Shown one piece after another: positions 21,636 through 31,979 of a stretch of 64,000 nt of DNA (within the stretch, counting starts at the first letter, position 1; every line of letters begins with the position of its first letter). Below the pieces are notes generated by a model. It ran no database searches. It saw nothing but the letters and a program-made list of their open reading frames with translations, and had not been told where the DNA came from. The translations under genes were made by a program, and so were the position numbers. Source of the stretch: Agapetus fuscipes (taxonomy: Eukaryota; Arthropoda; Insecta; Trichoptera; Glossosomatidae); NCBI GenBank assembly GCA_951799405.1, contig OX637363.1:7192001-7256000 (forward strand), given 5' to 3'.

Positions 21636-21669
21636 GATACATAGGAAGGAATAAATAATAATAATATAA

Positions 21670-21933
21670 GGATGATTTATTTGGTGAGCGCTATTTTTGT
21701 GTGAATCATACCTCAAGAGCCCTTCGCGAGTTTGGTTGCCGCATTAGAAAGCGACGATTCTCAACCAAGACCAAGTTGCACTTTTGGTGACCAGTCTTTG
21801 ATAAATGTACATGAATTTTTCAACCTAGCAAAGGGCATTTTTGAAAATATAAATGATTTGTGCTCCGTCCTGATTTGAACCCACAACCTTCCATTTACGA
21901 GTCTGAAGTTTTACCACTGGACTACGAACCGGT
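21670..21933 (-). repeat. SINE family Q, complete minus copy with tail i
   Basis: Tail i (TTTATTTGGTGAGCGC) is at 21676, the body follows, and the tRNA-like head in antisense (GATTTGAACCCACAACC..CCACTGGACTACGAACC) ends at 21933. Confidence 0.75.
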
Positions 21934-22485
21934 TATAATATGCGATTCACTATTTTCAATTTTCAGAAGAAAGCAATTTACATAATGGAATAAACATCTC
22001 TCACAATTTAACCTCGAGCAATGCTCTTCCATATTCATAATATTTTTTCGGGCATCTGTTGGAGGGTAGGTTTTGGAGATATAGCCAATACTCCGTCATA
22101 TTTTATAAAGCCGACTTTGTTTACCGCCCGATGAGATATGGAAAGGTGTTTTGTATTCATGGCGAGAGCGGAGGGCACGGGAGGAATAAGAAAACGCAGA
22201 GAAACGAGCTGCCGAGGCCAGGGTACCCCGGGGCGACTCAGTTTAGTCAACATTTTCATCAGGAGGGCAAAGAACAAGCGCAAAGGGGTGAATTTAGATT
22301 GTACTTAGTGAGGATTTTGTCTGAATTTTCAGTTTTCTTTTTGTACGACAACCGCCAGCAATTTGTCGTCATAAAGAGAGGCGACTAGAATAATAATCAT
22401 TATTTTGATATTACGGTTACACGATATCTTAATTAAATTCTGAGTTGTATAGAAGAGACTATAGAAGCAAATACGGCGATAGAAG
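21934..22485. other. No gene assigned; one non-repetitive patch
   Basis: 22050-22320 is more GC-rich than its surroundings and does not match the repeats described here. Frames on both strands (82 and 109 residues) show no domain. Confidence 0.3.
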
Positions 22486-23010
22486 GTTTTTTTTTTTTGC
22501 ACAACAGGTTTCTCTTATTACAGTGCACCCTCACACAGTCATTAACAAGCTGAGAGGAACTCTTTAACTAGATCTTTGAAAGATTCTAAATTAATGTGAA
22601 ATATGTCTATGTCAGCGGAGTTAATCAGAGTAACACTCCGAGTTAAGGCATGTTGTGCCATGACGTCGGTACGGGACAGCGGAAAACATGAAAAAGTTCA
22701 TGCCGTCTTCCCCGGCCGTAGTCATCTGGCATATAAAGCTTAACACTCTCTAACAGGGTGGGGCGGTCAATTAAGCCGTTAATGATCTTGTAACAAAGCA
22801 CCATAAGAGAACCGTTGCGCCGAGATTCCAGGCTCTTGGAGCTGGTTTCCTGAAGTAACTCCTCATGGTGCATGAACTTGGGATAATTCCCATGTTTTCT
22901 CATGAGGAGGTACCTCAAAAACTTCTTTTGGATTTGCTCCAACAGATCTACATACTTCCACTGATACGGGGCCCAAACCTCGACAGCTTACTCTAATTTA
23001 GAACGTACAA
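22486..23010 (-). mobile_element. Jockey/CR1-like LINE 3' end, second copy
   Basis: Same 3' UTR as 14178-14320 (TTGCACAACAGG, CAGTGCACCCTC) and a 99-residue frame (22643-22942) with QIQKKFLRYLLMRK and LESRRNGSLMVLCYKIINGL. Without the MITE it shows the ancestral arrangement of the 14.2-kb copy. Confidence 0.75.
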
Positions 23011-23162
23011 TACAGTTAAAGACATCCACCATGGCTTTCTTTTTCTTTTAACAGTTTAAGTGTAATCAATTTTGTTTGTCTTATATGGACTAAGCACATA
23101 AACTGACATGATGAAAAAATAGGGGCATAAAACAGCCGAATTGCTAGGGAATATAAATATTG

Positions 23163-23405
23163 TACAGCAGAGGTGCCCGTACGGTCGATCGCGGGAGGTT
23201 TTAAGGTCGATCGCCAAGGATAGCTAACATTTTCAGTGATCGACCTTAAAACAGTAGCTTTCTTCAAAAGAAAAATGGATCGTACTCGTCTTACAAATGA
23301 ACACCTGACAGCCTGCTTGCGTCTAGCTTTAACTGAGAATATCCCTGACTACGAACATTTTGTGGAGGACCACCAATGTCAAGCTTTGACATCAGCATCA
23401 AGATA
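23163..23405 (+). mobile_element. hAT transposase C-terminal remnant with terminal repeat
   Basis: From about 23163 the DNA reads CAGAGGTGCCC and then GGTCGATCGCGGGAG, hAT-like terminal sequence. The + frame from about 23258 encodes RTRLTNEHLTACLRLALTEN then a CQALTSASR end, matching the conserved C-terminus of hAT transposases of the ZBED/GTF2IRD2 kind. The catalytic core is missing, so it is an internally deleted copy. Confidence 0.6.
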
Positions 23406-23544
23406 ATTTTAATTTTTATATTGTACCAGTATTATTTTAATTTGTTTTTGTAATGTTAGAGAATTTTTTTTTTATATAGATTTGACATTTTGCACTCAAT
23501 GTATGTAGTTTTACTTATAGCTAATTTTTTTTAACATGCGCCCT

Positions 23545-23665
23545 GCAACTCTTGCCGACCTTCCCTGAAACAGAGGTGGCATTGGCAAAGTGAACCATCT
23601 TTTTACAGTATGGGTGTGATTCACACAAAAACAGCGCTCCCCAAATAAATCATCCTAATATTATT
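23545..23665. repeat. LINE-tail repeat (-) joined to SINE tail i (+)
   Basis: 23545-23618 is the GCAACTCTTGCCGACC ... ACAGTATGGG part of a minus LINE-tail repeat. 23622-23665 is ATTCACACAAAAACAGCGCT..AATAAAT, the SINE Q tail i module. Confidence 0.65.
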
Positions 23666-23710
23666 ATTTTTATAGATGAGCTTAAACGTGGACTTGTATA
23701 CCTGGCGAAC

Positions 23711-23941
23711 TGTACCCTTAGTACGAGTTACAAAACTTAAGAAAAGTAAAGTTTACGGAAAATATTAAACACTGATTTTTCGCAAATTAAAATTTAATTA
23801 AAAAAGTCTTAGCAAAAGAGTTACAGTGATGAAGAAAATCAACTTCAAACAAACAAAAACGGCAAATTTTGGGGGAAATCACTTTAATAATTGCCGTAAA
23901 CTTTACATTACTCAAGTTTTGCAACTCGTACTAAGGGTACT
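23711..23941. mobile_element. MITE with about 50-bp inverted ends (GTACCCTTAGTACGAGTT)
   Basis: The left end GTACCCTTAGTACGAGTTAC and the right end (reverse complement at 23921-23940) are complementary for about 50 bases with few mismatches. The interior is AT-rich and non-coding. Confidence 0.75.
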
Positions 23942-24245
23942 GATTGCTTTAATTGTGAAAGGAAGGAAAGAGCGAGAAGTCAAAGAACAAAATAATTGAT
24001 TGGAAATTGAAAAAAAATCTTGCTTTCAATAAAATCATTACTCAGGGAGATTCAAGTGACAAAATATTTAAAAAAAACCTACAGTCTTAACCTTTACGCA
24101 GCTGTGATTAACAAAAAGAGGAAACTTACAGTGAGAATATGAATTATAATATTAAAAAATAATTCATATTTTGTTTCATACTTAGTTAAATTTATTATAA
24201 TAATAAAAATGAATTGATTGTTTTTATACGCGTAGTTGAACATAT
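23942..24245. other. No gene seen
   Basis: AT-rich unassigned DNA between a MITE and a probable solo LTR. Confidence 0.4.
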
Positions 24246-24711
24246 TGTTACGTTTCTTTCGATGGGTCCTTAATTAAAACACAAGTTCAACACAAGTTAG
24301 CCATACAGTTTATTTACACAGACTTTCTTACAAGATTAATTTTAACAGACTTATTTTAACAGACTTATTTTAACAGATTTATTTTAACACACTTATTTAT
24401 TTCGTACAGATTACAGTTATTTTACACCATATTGGTCGCCCTAGTAACTAGATATTCCTCTGTGTGAGTGCTTTGAAAGACTACTCGCTCCAGCCGATTG
24501 TCATCCTTCTTATAGCGGAACCTAGGGGCCATTCCAGCAGGCCCTAGAAAGTTCCACCACCACACTTGTATAGACGATTCTCGACATATTTATTTCTTGA
24601 AGAGTCCATTTTCTACCCACATACGCACCTTACAACTACAATCGTCTGGGCCAGAACATTCTCTCAAAACACACGTACACCAATAAGCATCTACCAGTGT
24701 ATTTCGTTACA
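24246..24711 (-). repeat. Probable solo LTR (466 bp)
   Basis: Bounded by TGTTACG and CGTTACA, a TG...CA pair. It contains four imperfect copies of CTTATTTTAACAGA (about 24343-24390). On the minus strand CTATAAGAAGG can serve as a TATA box and AATAAA occurs downstream, so transcription would run leftward. Target duplication is not clean. Confidence 0.5.
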
Positions 24712-24737
24712 TTATGTTATAATTTTTCTTTCTCGAT

Positions 24738-24905
24738 TTACAGGTTGGTATGAGGCTGACCATCCATAATGTAAAAATTGGTTCACTATGGAAAAAACAC
24801 TTTTTTTTTAATGAAGGGTGGTATGAGTTGACTATCCTTGCAAAGGTAAATATTTTTTTACAGTATGGGTGTACAGCCTCAAAGCAACCTATGAGTCAAA
24901 GAACA
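24738..24905. repeat. LINE-tail repeat inverted pair
   Basis: A + 5' piece (ACAGGTTGGTATGAGGCTGACCA) to about 24800 is followed by a - piece ending AACCTATGAGTCAAAGAAC (24880-24905). Confidence 0.6.
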
Positions 24906-24939
24906 ATTATACAAACAACGCAAGTAAACGCAACTAAGC

Positions 24940-25405
24940 TACACATACAATGTACCTTCTTGCCGCGTTATCCCCGAAGGACTTCGCATGTGGTGAGTGG
25001 AACCTATTTATTTTTACAAATCTGGAATAAAGCAACTTTCTAGGGATGCAATCAATGCGAGCTGGTACGTGGTTCGCTTAAACTATGAATCTCTCGTTGC
25101 ATCTTTATGTGGTCTAATTAAAGCCCAAATAAAACGCAATGCAACTAAGCTACACACATAGTGTAACTTCTTGCCGCGCTATCCCCAAAGGGGTCGCATG
25201 TGGCGAGTTGAACCTATTTATTTTTACAGGTAAGGGGGCCGGCCTTACGCCAACCACTTCAGTTGAAGTGGGGGTTTCCCAGTTCCCGAGAGAGCTGGTA
25301 CTCATTTCTTGTGAAGGCTGAGTAAACCTTGCCGGTATTTTGGGGCTTGAAATAAACACCGAAACGGAAAATCATTTCTGACACCCTCGGTGGGATTCGA
25401 ACCCT
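24940..25405 (-). repeat. SINE family G, one partial and one full minus copy
   Basis: 24940-25025 covers only the 3' end. 25140-25405 runs from GCAACTAAGCTACACACATA through GTTGAAGTGGGGGTTTCCC to CGGTGGGATTCGAACCCTAG, which is the antisense B box of the tRNA-like head. Confidence 0.8.
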
Positions 25406-25465
25406 AGCCTAATGTTTATTTATACTCAATGTCATCTGAAAACAATGTGTTTTTTTCTACTTATC

Positions 25466-25700
25466 AAGATACTACTGACCGCCCATGTGTGGAAGATGGT
25501 TCACTTTTCCAATGTCACCCCTGTGTCAGGGATGGTCGGCAAGAGTTGCAGGGTGTATGCTCATTTGAGATTTGGGTTTTTATATGGTAGGTCCACATGC
25601 GGCATGCTTAAGCGCGAACTTATACGTGTCTGTTTGTGAAAATGCTTATAATGTGAATCCCCAATGTTACATATCTTTGCAACTTAGAATAGATTAGGCC
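25466..25700 (+). repeat. LINE-tail short repeat
   Basis: GACCGCCCATGTG, CACCCCTGTGTCAGGGATGG, CACATGCGGCATGCTTAAGC and the CAACTTAGAATAGATTA end are all present. Confidence 0.8.
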
Positions 25701-26547
25701 CATCTGAAGACGCGAACAGTATTTTTGCCAAACCGTATGCAGATTTTTAATATACTCAACGTAATCTGAAAATACTGTGTTTTTCTTTATACTTTTATAC
25801 TTATCAGAAAGATCACAAAGTTATTGCATCTACAATCAATGAAAATCTGGAGTACCATTTTTTATACACTCAACGTTGAGGAATAATCTGTGACGTCATC
25901 TTTTGAACGTGTTGACTCTAGTCATATTTTTTTTTAACTCTGCTACCCTTCTAGCATACGAAGGGTTAAAAAAGGTCTTAATTTGTCAATTAAGAGAACA
26001 GAAAGGTTTCTTTTAGGAAGAATGGAGTTGATGGTTGTGGAGGTGTCCGCCTAACGACAGGAAATAATTGTAAAAAGAAAATCTGAGCCCTTAGCTTTTG
26101 AAATCTGAAAACTTTTGAGACAATATAAATGAGTATTAAGATGATTTTTTTTGTGAGTGCTGTTTACGTATAAATCACTTCCAAAAAAGCCCGTCTGTAA
26201 ATGTTGTCGTTGCTACAGTAAGCGTGAATTTCTCAAGCAATACCCAGTTGCTGTAAAGCTGGACAGACCTTTGGTGGCATGTTGAGTTTGGTAAGAAAGA
26301 TGAAATCTAAGAATTTTTAAAGACATATTAATTTTTTTCAGCCGAGTGAAGAGCACACCTTAAGAATGAAATGATACTTTTGTCACGACCTTCCGAGTTT
26401 GTTACTTTTAACACTGGACTAAGGACTAATTTTCTTTCATACAATGGACTTTTTAATGAACTGTAGGGTATTTTTACTCTTCAAAAAAAAATGTGACCAT
26501 AACTACATAACTCAGTGACCTTAGATTTTGTTCCTTGACTATAATCT
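25701..26547. other. Intergenic with degenerate SINE Q
   Basis: About 26190-26430 retains SINE Q body words in minus orientation (CTCAAGCAATACCCAGTTGC, GACCTTTGGTGGC). The rest shows no gene. Confidence 0.4.
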
Positions 26548-27510
26548 ATCTATAATCTAAGTTGCAAGGATATATTCATTCAAAGCTCTCAGATGTATGC
26601 CCACAAACAAACACGTGTAGTTCGCGCTTACAAATGCTGATTGTGTACTTACAAATAAAATCCAAACCTCAAATGAACATAAGCCCTGCAACTCTTGCCG
26701 ACATTCCCTGAAACAGGGGTGACATTGGCAAAGTGAACCATTTTTTACAGTATGGGTGGTCAGCCTCATACCAACCTATAAGTCAAGGAAAAAACCTTGA
26801 CCTTGGTGGAAAAGTCTATAAAAGTGTGCTATCGATTTTATGTGGTAATACAGCCATAAAAACTATAATCCAAGTTGCAGAGATGTATTCACACTGTAGA
26901 TTCATAATTATTGCACGCCCACAAAACAGGCACGTGTAAGTTTGCTCTTACACATGCTGCATGTGTAAAAAAAACGCCAAACGCGCGGGTCAAACGCCAT
27001 TTTCTCGGTCCTTGCATATTTCATCCAGAGTCTTGTTTTTTATTATGACTTGATATCCCGTTTAATTGCTATTTGAGGAGTGTAGTCCATTCGTCAAAAA
27101 GATCGATAGCTCAATTGGTAGAATGCTTGCATTCCATGCCGAACGCAAGGGTTCGATCTCAAAGGTTTACTCAGCCTTCACAAGAAATGAGAACCAGCCC
27201 CCCCCCCCTAAATATAGGTATGTCCCTACCTCCTGAAGTGTAATCTTTTATTTTCTTGTCCATATCTATAATCTAAGTTGCAAAGATATATTACATTCAA
27301 GATTCAGATCACATGCATTCCAATAAGCATACACGTAAAAGTTTGCGCTTAACATACCGCATGTGGACTTACAACATAACAACCCAATATCAAATGAAGA
27401 TAATCCCTGCAACTCTTGGCGTCCTTCCCTGAAACAGGGGTGACATTGACAAAGTGAACCATTTTTACAGTATGGGTGGTCAGCCTCATACCAATCTTTA
27501 AGTCAAGGAA
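26548..27510 (-). repeat. Cluster: three LINE-tail repeats, an RTE scrap and a SINE G
   Basis: Minus LINE-tail repeats are at 26548-26795, 26862-26970 (partial) and 27268-27510. 26990-27095 matches the antisense of the RTE 3' coding end (GGTCCTTGCATA, TCCAGAGTC). 27104-27215 is a + SINE G with a good head (GATCGATAGCTCAATTGGTA, B box GGGTTCGATCTC), truncated after the C-rich block. Confidence 0.7.
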
Positions 27511-27786
27511 TCAATCAAGGAATCAATAGTTGATAATCAAAATTACAAGACTGACGATATGGTTCGAAATGACTAGGTCGTGAACGAGAATCTGCGAAGG
27601 AAAGTACAAAGGAGTAAAACGCGATAGTTCGTGCATCTAGAAACTATGAATTATGCAACTCTTACCGCATATCCGCGGAACACGGGTGGCATTGCCAAGA
27701 GCATTCATATCACCGCACTAAATTAACATTTTCCAATGATAAAGTAAAAGTATAGATATAAATAATTATAAAAAATTATAAAAAAT

Positions 27787-27909
27787 ACAGAGTTTTATTT
27801 TCACAAATTGAGTATTTATTTCAACCTCAAGTACTTTCGACTTATTATGAATAAGTCGAAAGTACTTGAGGTTGAAATAAATACTCAATTTGTGAAAATA
27901 AAACTCTGT
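27787..27909. repeat. Perfect palindrome, 59-nt arms
   Basis: 27787-27845 and 27851-27909 are exact reverse complements around TATGA. Imperfect complementarity continues outward about 30 bases in AT-rich DNA. A motif shared with other foldbacks (TTTTCACTGTGTGAATACAC) follows at about 27938-27957. Confidence 0.85.
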
Positions 27910-27997
27910 GTTTTTTATAATTATTTATAAAAATGAATTTTCACTGTGTGAATACACAAACTTTAAAAAGTCTAAAAGTATATAATTGTGATTTTTG

Positions 27998-28179
27998 TTA
28001 GAGCTCGTTTCCACTTGTCGGGGGTCGGATCCGTATATAAATCGGAGGTTCCAGTGGCACAACATTATGTATGGAGCTGTTCACACTTATCGGAAACCGA
28101 TTTTGTCTGAAATGTTCTGCCACTGGAACCTCCGATTAATATACGGATTCGACACCCGACAAGTGGGAACGAGCTCTAA
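27998..28179. mobile_element. MITE with TTA/TAA flanks (GAGCTCGTTTCCACTTGTCG)
   Basis: The left end GAGCTCGTTTCCACTTGTCG pairs with 28157-28176, and complementarity reaches the AACCTCCGAT and GTGGCA blocks (about 60 nt). TTA (27998-28000) and TAA (28177-28179) flank it, compatible with a Harbinger-type TWA target. Confidence 0.7.
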
Positions 28180-28431
28180 GTCGAAGAAGAGACACGTCCC
28201 GTGATGACGTCAGAAACGACTTTCACAAAACGTTGAGAAACTAGTTCTTCTCTAAAACACTGTTCATAAAAGCCGTTTTTTTATTTCTTTTGAAATCTCA
28301 ATATATAATTTTAATAAAGTAAATGCCTCATAATATAAGGTCAACAAAATAATAAACAAATTAAATACCGGTTAAGACCCATCGATTGTATACCTACTTG
28401 TCCCTAGTTGGTAGTATACCTACTTGTATTC

Positions 28432-28640
28432 CATGCTAGAGGGCTAAGGTTTGATCTCCACCAAGGGTGTCAGATATGGCTTTCAGTTTCCGTGTTTATT
28501 TCAAAACTAAAATAAAATACCGGCAAGGTTTACTCAGCCTTCATAAGAAATAAGAACTGTCCTTCTTCCTCACTTCATACTAAAGTGGTAGACGTAAGAC
28601 TGGCCCCCTTACCTGTAAAATTAGAAAAGTTTCGACACGT
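28432..28640 (+). repeat. SINE family G, + copy
   Basis: Part of the head (TTCCATGCTAGAGGG..TTTGATCTCC), then GTGTTTATTTCAAAACTAAA, CCGGCAAGGTTTACTCAGCC and CCCCTTACCTGTAAAA. Confidence 0.7.
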
Positions 28641-28750
28641 CGTATTTAATTATTTTTATCCCTTCAGAAGCAAAGCGATAAAAAGTTTCACTGATATCTT
28701 GCCTGCGTTTTTTTTTTAACAAAAATAAATTTAATAAATAAAAATCTAAC

Positions 28751-28801
28751 CTGATCTTCGAGCGTTTCTTCTAAGTTGTTCAAACTATCCATGGAGTTCA
28801 T
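28751..28801 (-). CDS. Candidate first coding exon, unidentified gene
   Basis: The minus strand has ATG at 28801 in context ATCAAGATGA, 17 codons encoding MNSMDSLNNLEETLEDQ, and a donor CAG|GTTAGA. The peptide is acidic and leucine-spaced like many real N-termini, and the tract is not repetitive. The next exon would be at lower coordinates and was not found; the exon ends in phase 0, and the minus frame near 20.2 kb does not join to it in phase 0. Confidence 0.4.
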
Positions 28802-28829
28802 CTTGATCCCACTTTTTCTTCAGAAATAT

Positions 28830-29400
28830 GCATCGTTTATGAAAAACTTTTGATTCAAATTACTGTCTAAAAGTTTTCAAAATACATGTATAAAAAGCAT
28901 ATTAGCATGTATAAAATTTATGACTTCAGAAAAAATAATACAAATGTTTTCAAAGTACGTCAAAATAAGATTTTATTATAATTAAATATTTAGTAAATAC
29001 CTCACTATAAAGACATTTTTGAATATTTTTATTGTTACAAAAAAAAAACCTCGCGGAACTAGAACATGTTTAAATTATTTTAATTGTAAGTTTAACTTAT
29101 TACTTTCACTTTAAACTTTTTTTAAATAATTTAGAATTACACAAATAACTTTATTTGCGATATTTAATGAAACATGTTCAAGTTTTGTTTTAGAATCGTA
29201 ATGATTAAAGTTTTTGAGAGGTTAGGAGAGCATCCCCACTCCGTGACTGCCGCAGCTTTACTGAAACTGAAAACCACACAGTGTTCCATTCGACTGTCAG
29301 ATGGGCGGACCTTGCGCACATGCGCACTCGAATGAAACATAGCGTCCTTCGTCACTATGGCAACCGTAGGGATGACAACCCTTACGGCTTACAGGATAAA
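28830..29400. other. No gene seen
   Basis: AT-rich DNA; two short overlapping ORFs near 29164-29481 have no features. Confidence 0.4.
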
Positions 29401-29401
29401 T

Positions 29402-29640
29402 CCATCTATAATCTAAGCTGCAAAGATATGTTAACATTTAAGTCACATATTAAATGCATGCCCACAGACAGGCACATGTAGGTTCGCGCCTACACATTCT
29501 GCATGTGTGCATACAAATAAAGAAAACCTCACATGGACATAAACCTTGCAACTCCTGCCGCCGTTCCCTGAACCGGGGTGGCATTGGCAAAAGTGAACCG
29601 ATTTTTACAGCACGGGTGGTCAGCCTCATACCAACCATAC
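29402..29640 (-). repeat. LINE-tail short repeat
   Basis: Runs from CTATAATCTAAGCTGCAAAG to GGTGGTCAGCCTCATACCAACC. A short inverted piece (AGTATGGTTTGTATGGGGCTG) follows. Confidence 0.75.
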
Positions 29641-29898
29641 TGAAATTGAGAAATTTCAGTATGGTTTGTATGGGGCTGAAATTGATTTTTTTTTTAAATG
29701 AGCAATGATTTATTGATCGCATTTTCCAAAAAAAAAATAGATTGATTTAATTTTATGCTTTTCTCATTTCCTCACTCTGCGAATCCAGTCATTAATTGCA
29801 ATCTTGCTAATTTGATCAATCCATTTTAATCCTTGATCTTTGTCCAACACGCCTACCTTTTATACTCTCTTGGTACCTAGGTAGGTGCTCTCTTTTAG

Positions 29899-30090
29899 TC
29901 AGGCCTTCAAATAAATTATCTTTATCGTAGCAGTGACGCATCGTGTAATTTGAAGTTTTGATAACAAAATGGCCAGAATAAGATAACCAATTTTTTTATC
30001 ACATTCAGTGTAGATATTTGGCGTGTTAGTCTTGTCATCAGAATCCATTTTTCCACACAAAGTCAATGTTTCAGAACTATCATCAGCCAT
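29899..30090 (-). CDS. Small divergent ORF upstream of the kelch gene
   Basis: 63-residue frame from ATG 30090 (context CAATGG). The N-terminal half is acidic and polar (MADDSSETLTLCGKMDSDDK) and the second half has a hydrophobic segment (YLILAILL). Its start codon is only 74 bases from the kelch start on the other strand. It could be a first exon, a microprotein gene or chance; there is no clear donor. Confidence 0.3.
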   Translation of the reverse strand: MADDSSETLTLCGKMDSDDKTNTPNIYTECDKKIGYLILAILLSKLQITRCVTATIKIIYLKA

Positions 30091-30164
30091 TGAATTCGTT
30101 TTTCTAAACTTGTTGTGTCATTTTCAACTAATAAACGGTCAAAGTGTCAGCTGTTCTGCCAAAA

Positions 30165-31979
30165 ATGGAGTTCATTGATCAAATAATTTCGAATGCAACA
30201 ATACCCTGGTGCTCCACAAATGACACACCTACGGGATCGTTAAAAGATTTGATACATGAACATCACAACATACATTTGGAGCATTCATTTGAAGACAACA
30301 AAAGAATCATGCTCGAGTGCTTCAAGTCAGGATTGTGCTGTGACGTGGAACTCATCGGAGCAGAGAATTCCAGACTATCAGCGCATAAGCTGGTCCTCAT
30401 GGCGGGCAGCGACTTCTTCTTGCAAGAGTTCAAGAATCCGCACGTCAAGAAAGAGCTGAAAGTCAACCATTTAAACGCTGAAGCCTTGAATGCCCTGGTG
30501 ACGTTTTGCTACACTGGAAAATTGGAGATATGTGGGGAAAATGTGGTTAACATTCTGAGCACAGCTAAGTTCCTTCAAATGAAGAATGTGACTGAGAAGT
30601 GCATACTGCTGCTACAAAAATCCACTAACGTTGAAACTTGTTCAATCGTATTAACTCTAGCTCAAGATCTGGATATTCCATCTCTGAGAAAATGGGCTTT
30701 CGATTACGCGTGTGAGAATTTTAGCCATGTATCTGCAACAAACACTTTCCGAATGTTGAAGGAACAAGACTTGTATGAGCTTTTGAATTTCAGAGGTCTC
30801 GTTGTTCAGAATGAGAATTTTATTTACGAAGTTGTCAAGAAATGGATTTTTCAAAACAGGAGTGGGGAAGAAACATCCGCTAAACTCCTGAATCGTATCA
30901 ACATATGGCGACTCTCTTTGAAATGTGTCAAAGACCTTTACCTAAATTTCAAGAACATTGTCGATGGGTCTGAGATTATGAAGCAGAACTTAATGAAATG
31001 TTTGGGCAGACAGACCACATTTGAACAAATGACTAGCAACAATGATTTCCCTCAAAGAGAATACCTCGATGACAAAGTGGTGGTTGTGGGCGGAAGTGAA
31101 GGAATCGAAGAAAGGTTTATAGAAATGTTTGATCTCAAGCTTGGAACGTGGTCAGAATTTATGGACATTAGTCAACATGTCAACAAGAACTTCTTCAGTG
31201 CTGTTCCTATCATCAACGAAACTTTAAATTCCGAAATTCTCATCGTGGGAGGATGCTCAGACATAGCATTGAGCACCACAGAGATTGTTGACTTAACTAC
31301 AAGAACGGTGACAGTAAAATCCCCATTACACACTCCCAGATATCACCTGGGAGCAGCTCTGATACAGGATAAAGGAAACATCGTTGTGTACGCGATAGGA
31401 GGAAGAAGCTCAGGTGGAACACTCACCAAAACATGTGAGATGTGGGACACAAAGTCTTGGTTTCCCATCAATGACATGGTGCATGCACGAGCTCAATTCG
31501 GAGTTGCTGTCTTGGAAGACAAGGTGTATGTAGCTGGAGGAGCAGCAGAAATCAATGGGAAAGAAGTCATTTCAAACAGCGTGGAAATGCTCAATTTGAA
31601 AAATCTTAAATGGGAACCTGTAGCTAGCATGCAAGTTGCTAGATATTCCTTTACCCTAGTTGCCGTTCAAAATCATCTATTTGCTATCGGTGGTGCCAGT
31701 AACGAGTACAAAGCTATGGCAGGAGTGGAAAAGTATAACCCAATTACAAACAGTTGGACCAGTTTCGTCGATCTACCTTGCCCCATGTACGGCTTGGCGG
31801 GTTGCAGATTTTATGATACAATCCTGGTGTGTGGAGGAGGCGACGATCCTCGCACTCAGAAGACGGTGCATGAATACAACTTCCAGTCGGGAAAGTGGAA
31901 AACTTGGCTGCCTAATCTTGTCAAGGAGCGCTTTGGCGCAAACATATTTCTCATGCCTTATATTCCAAAGGACCTTTAA
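30165..31979 (+). CDS. Intronless BTB-BACK-kelch (KLHL-type) protein
   Basis: 604 residues. I choose ATG 30165 (AAAAATGG) because the frame upstream opens only with GTG. Residues about 45-145 form a BTB/POZ domain (CDVELIGAENSRLSAHKLVL, FCYTGKLEI). About 150-260 form the BACK domain. About 300-595 form a kelch beta-propeller with recurring GG...W spacing (VVVVGGSEG, ILIVGGCSD, YAIGGRSSGG, VYVAGGAAE, FAIGGASNE, LVCGGGDD). Proteins of this plan are substrate adaptors of Cullin-3 ubiquitin ligases; the substrate cannot be read from sequence. The absence of introns suggests either a single-exon family member or an old retrocopy that kept its frame. The protein ends IPKDL, and DNA from the stop codon region is repeated downstream. 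Confidence 0.92.
   Translation: MEFIDQIISNATIPWCSTNDTPTGSLKDLIHEHHNIHLEHSFEDNKRIMLECFKSGLCCDVELIGAENSRLSAHKLVLMAGSDFFLQEFKNPHVKKELKVNHLNAEALNALVTFCYTGKLEICGENVVNILSTAKFLQMKNVTEKCILLLQKSTNVETCSIVLTLAQDLDIPSLRKWAFDYACENFSHVSATNTFRMLKEQDLYELLNFRGLVVQNENFIYEVVKKWIFQNRSGEETSAKLLNRINIWRLSLKCVKDLYLNFKNIVDGSEIMKQNLMKCLGRQTTFEQMTSNNDFPQREYLDDKVVVVGGSEGIEERFIEMFDLKLGTWSEFMDISQHVNKNFFSAVPIINETLNSEILIVGGCSDIALSTTEIVDLTTRTVTVKSPLHTPRYHLGAALIQDKGNIVVYAIGGRSSGGTLTKTCEMWDTKSWFPINDMVHARAQFGVAVLEDKVYVAGGAAEINGKEVISNSVEMLNLKNLKWEPVASMQVARYSFTLVAVQNHLFAIGGASNEYKAMAGVEKYNPITNSWTSFVDLPCPMYGLAGCRFYDTILVCGGGDDPRTQKTVHEYNFQSGKWKTWLPNLVKERFGANIFLMPYIPKDL

Noticed and set aside
22035..22388. Possible gene on either strand in the GC-richer patch
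   Set aside because: Frames of 82 and 109 residues show no domain, splice pattern or start context strong enough to call.
30144..30164. Kelch start at 30144
   Set aside because: The codon is GTG; the first ATG in frame, with good context, is 30165.
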